Positions 1 to 8,679 of a stretch of DNA of 47,059 bases are shown here, piece by piece. A model generated the notes under the pieces. It saw nothing but the letters and a program-made list of their open reading frames with translations, was not told the origin of the DNA and did not search any database. The position numbers and the translations under genes were made by a program. Numbering within the stretch: the first letter of the stretch is position 1; every line of letters starts with the position of its first letter. The stretch is from CAZYSK01 sp964649415 (GTDB taxonomy: Bacteria > Chloroflexota > Anaerolineae > B4-G1), in NCBI GenBank assembly GCA_964649415.1, contig CAZYSK010000044.1:1-47059 (forward strand), in the 5' to 3' direction.

Positions 1-39
1 ATTATACCCTAAATTCTCAAGGAGAGTTGTCTCACTCAT
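1..39 (-). CDS. start of a gene cut by the window edge
   Basis: An ATG at 39-37 opens a frame that runs off the window after 13 codons, beginning MSETTLLENLGY. It starts one base after the stop codon of the preceding minus-strand gene, which is the tight spacing of a translationally coupled operon. No clear Shine-Dalgarno is present, so coupling is the likely mode of initiation. The two upstream genes resemble a Hachiman-type defence operon, in which a helicase (HamB) usually follows; identity as HamB is inference from context only, because too little protein is visible. Confidence 0.4.
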   Translation of the reverse strand, partial: MSETTLLENLGYN

Positions 40-40
40 A

Positions 41-682
41 TTAGCACATAGGGATGGCGTCCTGAAAATAGGCAAACGCAAATAGACCATACACCTCAAC
101 TGCAGAAGTATCGTTCTCTAGACTCTCCAATACAATACTTTGGGCGTCTTGAATTCTGGACAAAGCCTGATCAGCTACCTCCTGCAACTTGGGGATATCA
201 CCTATCAAGAAATTAACAACAGTAGCAAGGAGGAGTCTTATTAGCTGTTGATCATAGCTGTCTTCTTCGGTCTCGCTCAAGTATCCGGCTTTCACTTGTC
301 TAGCAAGGCATTGTGCATTTGCCCGATAGCCGGCCATCTGATAACATAGGGCCGAGTTTATGAGCAGAATCTCTCTTTGTTCATCAGGCAGAAATCCGGA
401 CAAAAACTCGAACGCTTGTGCGGATTGCCTAATCCATTTACTTAGATGTTCTGCTTCTACTATATCCTCTCGAAGCAAAAGTGCACTGTCAATAAAGATC
501 TGCTCATAGCTATCCCATACATGCTGAGGATCGAAGGTGAACCCGACCTCTGGGAGTTCCAGCAATAACTCGCTCTGGATAGCTTTGGCCCTAACTTGAG
601 AAAACAGGTTCTCTAGCAGAGGATCGCTTACCAGTTCAGATACGTCTTGATATAGGCTTTGGAGATATTCCAATTTATTCAT
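41..682 (-). CDS. hypothetical protein in a defence-like operon
   Basis: A 213-residue, acidic, mostly helical soluble protein with no signal peptide or membrane segment. I do not recognise the family. Leucine- and alanine-rich helices in residues 80-190 could form an alpha-helical repeat scaffold, but no motif is clear. Its start overlaps the stop of the upstream HamA-like nuclease gene by 8 bases, and another gene begins one base after its stop, so it is the middle gene of a three-gene operon. The DNA is more AT-rich than the rest of the window, as is common for horizontally acquired defence genes. A role as accessory or regulatory subunit of that system is inferred from position. Confidence 0.6.
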   Translation of the reverse strand: MNKLEYLQSLYQDVSELVSDPLLENLFSQVRAKAIQSELLLELPEVGFTFDPQHVWDSYEQIFIDSALLLREDIVEAEHLSKWIRQSAQAFEFLSGFLPDEQREILLINSALCYQMAGYRANAQCLARQVKAGYLSETEEDSYDQQLIRLLLATVVNFLIGDIPKLQEVADQALSRIQDAQSIVLESLENDTSAVEVYGLFAFAYFQDAIPMC

Positions 683-1571
683 TTATGACTTCTATAACGG
701 CTAGCCAGGTGCGCCCGTAAGTTTTGTCAATAATATCTCTCAAGTTGTTGATCAAGAAAACTCGAACAGAGAAATCCACTAACCTTTCATCTATGCCATT
801 GTTATCGAGATTCGTTAGAATATCCTCTTTCCAAGTGTTTGTGTCGTGCATGATGTACAAATCATGCCGTGTATCACATTCAATTCTCCCAGCTTTCAGA
901 TCTGAGAAGAATTTCGCTTTGTCGATTTCGCCATTCTCATATAGCCACGCCTTTATTAGCCTCAGTATCTCCGGGTCATCAAGCGCGTCGTCGCCAACCA
1001 GACTGTTATGTCCCTCTATACCAAGATTTTCGTCACAGCGAGATGAATGTGTTTTAACTTCACTGTAACAGACCAGTGGCTTATCAAGGCCATCTGTCTT
1101 GAGCAGGCACAAATCGGTCAGTTTTGCCGCCCAGTCTTTTTTCTCGCGTAATCTGAGCTTGTAAATTGGAAACCAAAAGCCCTCGAATGTCACCAAATAC
1201 TTAGCTGCCAAAGCCTCGCCCCAATTACCAATCCGTGTACTGAGAACTAGACCGCCTTTATGCAGATCCGGGAATATTTCTTTGCTCAGATAGCTATCTA
1301 GCAACTTCTGTTTAATCTCTGCCCAGTCCAGCTCAAGGATTTGCTCACACACATAGCGCTCGATTACATCTAGGTTTAGCTCACGAGCATCCTGTAGCAA
1401 GCTTTCACACTCATGTTTTATCATTGCAGGATTAGCATGGGCAATCAGGAGTTCGTGCGCTAGGAAACTCAAAAGATCATCATCGGGTACACATGACTCG
1501 GATACCTCCACGACAGCAAAAGCATATTCGCAATTCTCTCTGTTATGGATTGCCAACCAATGCTCAAGCAT
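675..1571 (-). CDS. HamA/DUF1837-like predicted nuclease
   Basis: A 298-residue protein whose central part resembles the DUF1837 (HamA/AbpA) family. A PD-(D/E)xK-type catalytic core is visible: Glu119 in NWGEALAAKYL, Asp153 in KLTDLCLL, and Glu171/Lys173 in YSEVKTHS. HamA proteins are the nuclease effector of Hachiman anti-phage systems and pair with the HamB helicase. The N-terminal 100 residues are helical, as in the family. The ATG at 1571 follows closely on a frameshifted DUF3883 remnant on the same strand, and the stop overlaps the next gene by 8 bases. Low GC relative to the window supports acquisition. The nuclease fold is fairly safe from the residue pattern; assignment to HamA rather than another DUF1837-like group is less certain. 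Confidence 0.62.
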   Translation of the reverse strand: MLEHWLAIHNRENCEYAFAVVEVSESCVPDDDLLSFLAHELLIAHANPAMIKHECESLLQDARELNLDVIERYVCEQILELDWAEIKQKLLDSYLSKEIFPDLHKGGLVLSTRIGNWGEALAAKYLVTFEGFWFPIYKLRLREKKDWAAKLTDLCLLKTDGLDKPLVCYSEVKTHSSRCDENLGIEGHNSLVGDDALDDPEILRLIKAWLYENGEIDKAKFFSDLKAGRIECDTRHDLYIMHDTNTWKEDILTNLDNNGIDERLVDFSVRVFLINNLRDIIDKTYGRTWLAVIEVINE

Positions 1572-1579
1572 CGTAGATC

Positions 1580-2532
1580 CTAGTTCTCCTTTTCGGTGTG
1601 CTCAAGCCAGTTTTCCAGAGGTATGATGAATCCTGTAGCAAAGATCCCTTCCCCCATTCGGAAATGAGCCACTGGATTCTGGACGAGATGTAGCTGCGGC
1701 ACATCGGTCCCTGCATTTGTCACCACGTAAAGCCAGAATTTCTCTCCAAAATGCCGCGCCTTCTTCCACTCGTTGGCCGAAAGCCGGATCGCCCCGGAGC
1801 GGGCGCGGGCCTTGACCTCGATGTAGCGGATGTCGGCAAAGGCATCCTCGGGGTTGTACAGCGTGGAGCGCACGTCGAAGCCATGGTTCTCGCCCGACAC
1901 GTCCTCCGGGTGCCAGCCGTGTTCGCGTTCATAGTCCATCGTCACCTGCATGCCCACGGCCTCGATTTCCTCGTCGCGCCGCATGCCCGGGCTGGCCTTG
2001 TAGCCAGCTCGCTCTTCATAGTGGGATACGATTCCCGGCGTGTGCGGCTCGTAGATGATTCCCTCCGGCTCCACCTGCTGGCCTACGGCCTGGCGCATCT
2101 GGTAGTCCAGGATCTTCTGGTTCGATTCCTGGATCAGGTAATCCAGCGAGCGCAGACCGTACTTCTCCTTGACCCGCGTCTCGTGCTCTCGCCGGGCCGC
2201 AATCTCCTCCCGGAAGGGGAGAAGCACCTGGGTAACGACGTAGTCCTCGATGGCGTCTCGCCGGCGCAAAATGTCGGCCATCTCAAACGGCGCAGTGGTC
2301 CCACTCAACGGCTGGTGGTCCCACAAAATGGCCGGGTTGACCTGCTGGATCATCCCGCCCAGAGCCTGGTACAGGCAGAAGACGCGCTTGCCAGCCGGCT
2401 GGTCAGCGGCGTCGGTCACATCTCCCTCCACAAACCAGAAGACACCCTCCGCTGCCCCTTGGAGTCGCCAAAGACGGCGTAGGCGTCCGTACCATCGTCG
2501 AAGGTGATCAATTGCCCCACTTGTAGTCCCAT
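1580..2532 (-). pseudogene. DUF3883-domain protein (helicase C-terminus-like), frameshifted
   Basis: The C-terminal part contains a DUF3883-type domain, read from about 2010 down to 1680: a helix, then GFDVRS, then IEVKARA and a Trp/Lys-rich helix, the layout of a degenerate PD-(D/E)xK fold. Upstream lies a long charged helix with KYGLRSLDYLI, typical of the region before DUF3883 in SNF2/DEAD helicases of defence islands. The best start, MGLQVGQLI at 2532, is in a different frame from the rest. The frames join if one G is restored in the short G run (C run on the plus strand) near 2456-2459. No helicase motor motifs are present upstream, so this is either a short stand-alone protein with a frameshift or a truncated helicase tail. 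Confidence 0.5.
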
Positions 2533-2841
2533 TGTCCACTTGCCCTGGTAATCCAGATTGCAAATAACAAACAGCCCGCCCTGCTTTGACGGTGGGCGGG
2601 CCTGATTCTGTTCCCAGGGCGCGCCCACGTCCCGGCCAAGTCTCGGGTTCCTATAAGCTGCGAGGGACTCTTGCTTCAGAGAGATTGTAGCACAATGCAC
2701 GCAGGTAGGCAAATCACTGCGTGCCGGCACAGGTCCTGCACCAGAAGTTTATGCAGACCCCGTAATAAAGACTTGCATCGGGACTGCCCCGAATCAGGGT
2801 CTCTCCAAAGAGCGTGCGGATTCCCTCGCAGGCCACCGCCA

Positions 2842-3127
2842 TCACCCGGGACTCAACCAGTACCAGCAAGCTTGCAGCCACTCCGCGCTGGCCGGTTCCG
2901 GGTCCACGAACTCCAGCTCCGCCAGGCCGACCCGGTACGCCTGTCCCCGTCCACGATACCGCACCAGAGGTCGCTGCTCCCCTCGTCAAGCCCGACGAAC
3001 TCCACCGGCTCGCCCACCACTGTAGTTGCTGTCCCAGCGCGCACGTCACGTCCGCGAACCCCTCGTACGCGTCGTAGCAATCCACGGTCGCCTCGCCAAG
3101 CAGGGTTTCCAGCCTATCCTTGTCCAT
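2842..3127 (-). pseudogene. small acidic protein (calcium-binding-like family), two frameshifts
   Basis: Three overlapping frames together give one recognisable small protein of about 95 residues. It starts MDKDRLETLLGEATVDCYD at 3127, continues in a second frame as GEPVEFVGLDEGSSDL, and ends in a third frame as LAELEFVDPEPASAEWLQA before the TGA at 2844-2842. This layout matches a small family often annotated as calcium-binding, known from many Chloroflexota-like genomes; that name rests on my recognition and no metal site is proven here. Two separate frameshifts, near 3025-3060 and 2940-2960, make a functional product unlikely unless they are sequencing errors. Confidence 0.55.
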
Positions 3128-3159
3128 CGTGTTGCCTCCTGAGCCCTTCCTCGCCGGTC

Positions 3160-4236
3160 CTATCCGATCTGGCCCTCCGGCGGCTGCAGATATCGCAGCC
3201 GCCGGGCGTGGGCCAGCAGGGGGCGGACGCCGGGATCAAATGTGGCCTCAGCGCGGGTCAGCAACTCCTGCCACGTCAGCAGGTGCGTCCGCTCCGGCAG
3301 CAACCGCAGCACGCTTCGAAACGCCTCGAACTCTACGGCGTGGGGTGTCCCGTCCTGGTTAACGTTGAGCGCGTTCACGACCGCCAGCAGGTGCGGCTCC
3401 AACGGCCACCCATCGAGCCGGCACAACTCGTTTGCCAGGGTCAGGTGACGCAGCAGTTGGTAGAAGCGGCGCATCGTCGTTTCCCAGTCCTGCACGTCTG
3501 CCAGCAGAGCGCGCAGAAACCTCTCGTAGGTCGGCGGGATACGGCCGCTGCCACCTCGTTCCCAGGTGCGCACGTGGGCGCCCGGCCTGCCCAGCTTGCA
3601 CTCCACCATCACCAGGTAGTGCTGTCCTTTGAGGATGACGCCGACCTCCGCGTGGTAGCCTCTCCACAGCTCCGTCTGCTTGAGAGCAACCCTGATCTCC
3701 GGCAGGGGTTCGGCGGAGCCCCAAGGGCGGTGCCAGTAGAGCACCTGCAACTTGTCCTCCAGCCCAAGCGCACGGGTGACCACGTCCAGGTGTCCGGTCC
3801 GTTCCAGGGTGCGAAACAGGTTCCAGGAGAGCGCATCCTCGCTGTTCTCGCTGGCCAGGTAAGGACGGCCGGGGACGGACGTGTGCGTCCCGAAGACACC
3901 CCGTCCGGCTCTCCAGGCCAGGGGAGGCGCGTCAGGGTCCACGACGATGTTATCTCGCCAGTCGTCGTAGACCTTGACGCCGGACGACGTGATGGTGTGG
4001 GGCTTTTCCGGTTCCGGCGCGGCAATTGACAATGGCAGCTCCGGTTGCTCCGCCGCCAGTAGCGGATCGTACGCCAGGTAGTAGCCGGGCGGCAGGGGCA
4101 CCTCGACGGCGCAGGGTGCCTCCCAACTGCCTACCAGGCCACGCTCGACTGCCTGCGCGGCGGCTTCCTCGGGTGAGGTGGCGAAGATCACCGCATCATG
4201 GCGGACACCCTCGACGTGATAGACTTTCAATGACAT
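3160..4236 (-). CDS. predicted PD-(D/E)xK-superfamily nuclease
   Basis: About 358 residues from the ATG at 4236, which sits 8 bases after an AGGAG; the ATG at 4242 is only 2 bases from it and less likely. The first 80 residues form a small alpha/beta domain followed by a Pro/Glu-rich linker. The second part has SEDALSWNLFRTLE, then an acidic AEVGVIL strand and VMVECKLGRPG, together giving the E...E-x-K layout of a PD-(D/E)xK nuclease, as in PGN_0703-like endonucleases. The following 130 residues are helical. It stands between decayed genes in a defence-like zone on the same strand. The substrate is unknown; a restriction or DNA-repair type role is inference. Confidence 0.55.
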   Translation of the reverse strand: MSLKVYHVEGVRHDAVIFATSPEEAAAQAVERGLVGSWEAPCAVEVPLPPGYYLAYDPLLAAEQPELPLSIAAPEPEKPHTITSSGVKVYDDWRDNIVVDPDAPPLAWRAGRGVFGTHTSVPGRPYLASENSEDALSWNLFRTLERTGHLDVVTRALGLEDKLQVLYWHRPWGSAEPLPEIRVALKQTELWRGYHAEVGVILKGQHYLVMVECKLGRPGAHVRTWERGGSGRIPPTYERFLRALLADVQDWETTMRRFYQLLRHLTLANELCRLDGWPLEPHLLAVVNALNVNQDGTPHAVEFEAFRSVLRLLPERTHLLTWQELLTRAEATFDPGVRPLLAHARRLRYLQPPEGQIG

Positions 4237-4304
4237 ATCCATAGCTCCTGGCTCGCCGGTGATTTGAAGCTTTCTCGTTACTGCTCAGCCACTGGTGTGA
4301 CTCA

Positions 4305-4402
4305 AGACCTGACAGGTTTTGGATACTGGTTTTTGTCGTAGGTGTTTTTCCAAACGCTAATGCCCTTTACCCCAAAGGCTACCTCGGAAACCTGTCAGGT
4401 CT
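4305..4402. repeat. 98-bp element with 15-bp terminal inverted repeats
   Basis: The left arm AGACCTGACAGGTTT (4305-4319) is exactly repeated as its reverse complement at 4388-4402, with 68 bp between. The core of each arm is itself nearly palindromic (ACCTG-A-CAGGT). The length and arm size closely match two 97-bp elements elsewhere in the window that have different arm sequences. Its right end lies inside the PIN-domain reading frame on the minus strand and ends the homology there, so it looks like an insertion. No coding capacity. A non-autonomous (MITE- or REP-like) element is the simplest reading. Confidence 0.65.
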
Positions 4403-4449
4403 GTGAGGATGTTGGCGTCAACGATGCACAGCGGCGGGGAATCCGCCAT
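4357..4449 (-). pseudogene. PIN-domain protein, N-terminal fragment
   Basis: An ATG at 4449 overlaps the end of the XRE-ImmA gene by 32 bases and encodes MADSPPLCIVDANILTDL, the first strand and catalytic Asp (VDANIL) of a PIN nuclease. Homology stops where the 98-bp inverted-repeat element begins at 4402, and the frame ends 15 codons later at a TAG within the element. XRE-ImmA proteins are commonly followed by a PIN-like gene in such modules. This copy therefore looks inactivated by insertion or deletion, and I find no remaining PIN sequence beyond the element. Confidence 0.5.
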
Positions 4450-5482
4450 GCCGCTCGGCCTCCTTCTCGTAGAACTGCGCCAGGGGCATGTTCAGCAGCT
4501 CGGCCACCCGGGACCTGGAGACCAGATCCTCGGCCATGGCGCGCAGCACCAGCCGCTTCAAGCGCCCCGGCTCCTCCGGCGGAATCTGGTCCCCCGGCTC
4601 CTCGCGGCGCCAGCCCTGCTGGCGGAATTCGCGGAAGAGCCGCGCGGCGGCCGGCTCGGAGAGGATCCCCAGGTCCTTGGCCCGGTAGACCCACGCCTGC
4701 ATGCTCAAACCATACTTATGCTTGAGCAGGTGCAGTTCGTGGAGGCCCAGCGTCCGCCGCCGGTCGCCCAGCTCGAAGCGGGCCACCGGCTCCGGCACCA
4801 GGAAAGCTCCGGCGAAACGATAGGCCGCGGCCTCCCCATCCGCACCCCCGGTGATCTCCAATACCAGGTGCCCCAGCTCGTGGGCCAGGTTGAAACGCTG
4901 GCGATCTCCAGGCACGTCGCGTTTCACGACGATGACCGGTATGGCGTCGTCCACCCAGAAGGCGAGGGAATCGAAATCCTCGCGGCCTTCTATCAACCCG
5001 ACCTTGATCCCGCGATCCTCCAGCACCTCCATCAGGCTCTCAATGGGAGCCAGCCCCAGGTTCCACCCCTGGCGCAGATCGATAGCGACCCGCTCTGCCG
5101 TGTCCAGGGAGGTTGCACGGCGATCGAGGGTTGAAGGCAACTCGAACTCTGGCGGTCCACCGAACAAGCTCTCGCCGTCCAGATACCGCTCCAGCCATTC
5201 CTGGATCTGGGCGATGATGGCGCGTTCCTGTTTACGCGGCAACGAACGCCGGCGGCGGTAAGCCGGTGCGCTGACCGTGATGGTGACGGCACGCAGGAAG
5301 TACCCGGTCCTGACGTCCAGCGCCTGCGCCAGGCGGATCAGCACGCCGGAACTCGGCGTATCCAGATCGCGCTCGTACTTCGAGACTGCCATCGCGCTTA
5401 CCCCGGCTGCCTCTGCCAGATCCCGCTGGCTGAGGCCGGCCGCATACCGCGCGACTTTCAACCGTTCGCCTATACTCGTCAC
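4418..5482 (-). CDS. XRE-family regulator with ImmA/IrrE (M78) metallopeptidase domain
   Basis: A 354-residue protein from the GTG at 5482, which follows a GGGGGGT ribosome-binding site; the longer frame to 5545 adds an unconserved leader. Residues about 4-60 are a helix-turn-helix of the XRE/Cro type (LSQRDLAEAAGVS). A middle segment is followed by a zinc peptidase domain with the HELGH motif at about 201-205, as in ImmA and IrrE, which cleave or relieve repressors. The C-terminal 100 residues are helical. The next gene on the strand is a truncated PIN-domain fragment, so this is the regulator half of a toxin-antitoxin-like or stress-response pair that has lost its partner. Confidence 0.85.
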   Translation of the reverse strand: MTSIGERLKVARYAAGLSQRDLAEAAGVSAMAVSKYERDLDTPSSGVLIRLAQALDVRTGYFLRAVTITVSAPAYRRRRSLPRKQERAIIAQIQEWLERYLDGESLFGGPPEFELPSTLDRRATSLDTAERVAIDLRQGWNLGLAPIESLMEVLEDRGIKVGLIEGREDFDSLAFWVDDAIPVIVVKRDVPGDRQRFNLAHELGHLVLEITGGADGEAAAYRFAGAFLVPEPVARFELGDRRRTLGLHELHLLKHKYGLSMQAWVYRAKDLGILSEPAAARLFREFRQQGWRREEPGDQIPPEEPGRLKRLVLRAMAEDLVSRSRVAELLNMPLAQFYEKEAERHGGFPAAVHR

Positions 5483-5641
5483 AGCACCCCCCGCTACGCC
5501 GTCACCGGGTCGGCCCTCAAGCAGGACCACCCAGACGGACGCCATCCAGCCCGCGTATCAGTTTACATCATACACTGTTTGTACAGATTCGTAAACCGGA
5601 TGTGGTTTGCTACCCATCGAATTTTGCGCAAAAACTGAGTG

Positions 5642-5670
5642 TTACCTTTCCCTCCCATCTGCGATATACT
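5642..5670 (+). promoter_or_regulatory. possible sigma-70 promoter for the ECF sigma gene
   Basis: A TATACT -10 hexamer lies at 5665-5670 with TTACCT 17 bases upstream. The -35 match is poor, so this call rests on the -10 box, the spacing, and its location about 50 bases before the likely start codon at 5721. Confidence 0.3.
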
Positions 5671-5720
5671 ATATGGACACGGAGCAGGTTCTGGGCCACG
5701 GTCATGACCAAGGTGAATCT

Positions 5721-6296
5721 ATGCATAACCTGTCGCTGGCGAAGCTCAGGGCACCGATGAGCGCTGATAAGGATGCGTCACTGGTGAAGGCCGCCCGGCG
5801 TAATCCGGCCGCCTTCGCCACTCTGTACCGGCGCTACGTGACAGCCATCTACCGCTACGTCTACAGCCGGCTGGGCAACGTCGCCGACTCCGAAGACATG
5901 ACCGCTCAGGTCTTCACCGAGGCGCTGGAAGGGCTGCATCGCTACCGCGAGCAGGGAAACTTCGCTGCCTGGCTCTTCACCATCGCCCGCCACAAAATGA
6001 GCGATTACTACCGCCGGCAGCGCCCCAATCTGCCCCTGAACGAGGCCCTCGACGGCACGGCCGACGGCACGGACCCCCTGGCCCACATGGTGCAGGCGGA
6101 GACGCTGCGACGCCTGGCGGCGCTCGTGGCACAACTGGGTGAGGAACAGCAAGAATTGCTGCGACTCCGCTTCGCCGGTGGCCTGACCTACGGCGAGATC
6201 GGCAGGATTGTAGGCCGCAGTGAGGCCGCCATCAAGATGGCCGTGCACCGGCTATTGCGCCGGCTGGAAGCCGAGTGGGAGGAAAGTGATGAGTAA
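5721..6296 (+). CDS. ECF-type RNA polymerase sigma factor
   Basis: A 191-residue sigma-70 family factor of the extracytoplasmic-function type. Region 2 is visible as FATLYRRYVTAIYRYVYSR and DSEDMTAQVFTEAL with FAAWLFTIARHKMSDYYR; region 4 as LPEEQ-like EEQQELLRLRF and LTYGEIGRIVGRSEAAIKM, the helix-turn-helix that reads the -35 element. I chose the ATG at 5721, preceded by AAGGTG, because the longer frame from 5607 reads through the presumed promoter. The stop overlaps the start of the next gene by 8 bases, so the two are coupled. It probably directs transcription of this locus under control of the downstream membrane protein; its stimulus is unknown. Confidence 0.88.
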   Translation: MHNLSLAKLRAPMSADKDASLVKAARRNPAAFATLYRRYVTAIYRYVYSRLGNVADSEDMTAQVFTEALEGLHRYREQGNFAAWLFTIARHKMSDYYRRQRPNLPLNEALDGTADGTDPLAHMVQAETLRRLAALVAQLGEEQQELLRLRFAGGLTYGEIGRIVGRSEAAIKMAVHRLLRRLEAEWEESDE

Positions 6297-8664
6297 GCGC
6301 ATGGGTTTCGAGCATTCGCCCCGCATCGAAGGGTCCCTCACAACGCTGTTCAGCGCCGCCACTCCAGACGCGGCCTTCGTCGCCAACCTGGAGCGTCAAC
6401 TCCTGGCCCAGGGGACCATCCCGATCGACCAGCACGCTGCTGGAGCGTCGCCTCTCCGTCGCTGGTGGGCTCGATGGGCACAGCCTTCAGGCCAACGCCG
6501 CTGGGCGACGATAGCCCTTGGCCTGCTGCTCGCCGTGGCTGTGGCGCTGGTTATTGTGGGCCCCCAGCGCGTCTGGGCCGAGGTACAACGGCTGCTGGGC
6601 TACGTGCCAGGGATCGGCTTCGTGGACCTGGAGGAAACCCGGGTGCTGACGGTCCCGGCGGAGGTCACCCGGGATAGCGTGACCCTGCGCGTGGAGCAGG
6701 TGCTGGCCCAGCCGGACGGCACGACGGTCGTCATCCGCACCGAAGGCCTGCCGCTGGAGGACCAGTTGTGGCCCAATGGCGCGACCGTTGATGATGACTT
6801 CGATCCCGGCCTGCGCTTGCCGGACACCCGGCAACTGCCTCTGAAGGGTTGCACCCTGCGCCTGGAAACCAGCACCTTAGAGTTCCCCCCCCTCCCCGGC
6901 GACGTCTACCGCGTCACGCTAGAGCTGCCACGCCTGCCACTGGTTCCTGCCGACGCGGCCCCCGAGGCGTGGGAGGTCCCGCTGACTCTCCGTCCCGCCA
7001 CCGGCGAATTGGTGACAGAACTATTCCCGCAGCCCTACGCTCCATCCGATGCCAGCGACACTCACAAGGGCATCGCTCTCCGTGTGTTGGCAGTCGCTCA
7101 TAGCCCAGGGGAGACGGCAGTGCGGCTACAGGTGCAATGGCCGGATCCCGACTGGCTGTTCCCCCACACCGGCCCTCACCAGTTGCCCACGCTCCACGAC
7201 GACCTGGGCCACGTGTACCAACGCCGCATCGGGCCGGGCAGTGGTTCCTCAAGCCAAACCGTGATCGTGGGCGTGCAGCCGGATGGCGAGGCTACGCCAT
7301 CCCCCACCCCCACCATCCCCACACACGAGCGAACCTTGTCTTTCGCCCCCGTCTCCCTGTCGGCCCGACGACTGACCCTGGTGGTGGACGAAATGAGCTT
7401 CGATGTCCAGGCTGAGGCAGGTTTTATCGTGGACCTGGGCGACGATCCGCAGGTGGGCGACCACTGGCCGCTGGATATCGCTCTGGACGTAGCGGGATTC
7501 CCCGTGCATATCAGCGGGGCGCGGCTGATCGAGGAGCAGATGCGCCTGCAAGATGGCCCTGTTCAGCGCACGCTGCTGCAGTTTGACGTTGACCCCGTGC
7601 CGGAGCAAGCGGGCCGCGCGCTGCAGGGCGTCTATCTGGACAGTGAGGCAGCGGCTTTCGAAAGTGGCTCCGGCGGCTATAACTTCCGCACGCGCATCGT
7701 GCGCACCAGCCTGGAACTGCGAGAAGGGCAGCCCATTCCCACCGGCCCCATCCAAGTGCGAGTCTGGAGCGCCAACCTGTTCATCCGTGGCCCGTGGCAT
7801 ATTACCTGGACAGTACCCGGAGTTGATGAAGATAGCCAAGAAACCCTCCCCCCCGTCAAGCTACACCCAGCAGACGCGAGCCAGACCCAGGACGGTCTCA
7901 CCGTCCGCGTGGACGAGGTTGTGTTGACCGACCGGTTGACAGCCGTGTCAGTCGATCTGGACGATCCGCCACCCGGTGTGACGTTCAGCCGGATCCTATC
8001 GTGGAACCCGGCGACGAGTCGCCACGAACTGGCCCTGGAGGACGATCGCGGTCGCCGATACGAACTCACCCGGGACGTGTATTGGCAGCCGCCCGGTGAA
8101 ACAGGGCATGATGCCGAAACCCTCACCTTCCAGCCAGTGCAACCATTGGCCCGCCGATTGACGCTGCGCGCACCGGCAGTGGAGGCGACGCTGCCCGGTA
8201 CGGCGGCTTTCGACGTCACCGTGCCGAGTGGGTTGACGATGACGTTGGGCGGGCCTGACTCGCCCTGGTTGGCCAGCGCGCCGTGGAACGTGGACGTTCC
8301 GTTGGAGATAGCGGGTTATCGGTTGCACTTCACCGAGGCCCGCCTGGAGGACCTGAATGGTACTACGCTGCTGACGCTAATCTCAGATCCATACGAATCC
8401 CAGCAGGGTGCCCGCCGGCTGTCTGGCCTGCGGCTGGCCTCGGTGACGGCTCCCGACGGGCGGAACGTCGACCTGGAGACTGCCCACAACAGTGCTGGCC
8501 CCGAGGAAGAAGGCGGCGCCGCGTACCGGGCCATGTTGGCCTTCGACGTAGGAGACCCGGAGACCTGTACCGTGCAGCCGGGCCGCTACCACGTCGAACT
8601 GGACGGCATCGTCGTGGCCGTGCAAGGGCCATGGACACTTACCTGGAAACCGGGAGGTCAATAA
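6289..8664 (+). CDS. single-pass membrane protein, putative anti-sigma factor with DUF4179-like domains
   Basis: A 791-residue protein whose ATG at 6289 overlaps the end of the ECF sigma gene. The first 75 residues are cytoplasmic, then one membrane helix (IALGLLLAVAVALVIVG). Next comes the motif GIGFVDLEETRVL seen at the start of DUF4179-like extracellular domains, and about 680 residues of beta-rich repeats with a Pro/Thr linker (TPSPTPTIPT) near residue 345. This layout fits a membrane anti-sigma factor with a large outer sensor. I see no HxxxCxxC zinc site in the N-terminus, so sigma binding is inferred from gene overlap. The outer region shows at least two similar blocks (LRVEQVL.. and VRVDEVVL..), suggesting internal duplication. 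Confidence 0.68.
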   Translation: MSKRMGFEHSPRIEGSLTTLFSAATPDAAFVANLERQLLAQGTIPIDQHAAGASPLRRWWARWAQPSGQRRWATIALGLLLAVAVALVIVGPQRVWAEVQRLLGYVPGIGFVDLEETRVLTVPAEVTRDSVTLRVEQVLAQPDGTTVVIRTEGLPLEDQLWPNGATVDDDFDPGLRLPDTRQLPLKGCTLRLETSTLEFPPLPGDVYRVTLELPRLPLVPADAAPEAWEVPLTLRPATGELVTELFPQPYAPSDASDTHKGIALRVLAVAHSPGETAVRLQVQWPDPDWLFPHTGPHQLPTLHDDLGHVYQRRIGPGSGSSSQTVIVGVQPDGEATPSPTPTIPTHERTLSFAPVSLSARRLTLVVDEMSFDVQAEAGFIVDLGDDPQVGDHWPLDIALDVAGFPVHISGARLIEEQMRLQDGPVQRTLLQFDVDPVPEQAGRALQGVYLDSEAAAFESGSGGYNFRTRIVRTSLELREGQPIPTGPIQVRVWSANLFIRGPWHITWTVPGVDEDSQETLPPVKLHPADASQTQDGLTVRVDEVVLTDRLTAVSVDLDDPPPGVTFSRILSWNPATSRHELALEDDRGRRYELTRDVYWQPPGETGHDAETLTFQPVQPLARRLTLRAPAVEATLPGTAAFDVTVPSGLTMTLGGPDSPWLASAPWNVDVPLEIAGYRLHFTEARLEDLNGTTLLTLISDPYESQQGARRLSGLRLASVTAPDGRNVDLETAHNSAGPEEEGGAAYRAMLAFDVGDPETCTVQPGRYHVELDGIVVAVQGPWTLTWKPGGQ

Positions 8665-8679
8665 CTGATAAAGGCATCA

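Noticed and set aside
2671..4029. 452-codon plus-strand frame
   Set aside because: Arg/Pro/Ser-rich shadow of the minus-strand nuclease gene and of the broken small gene.
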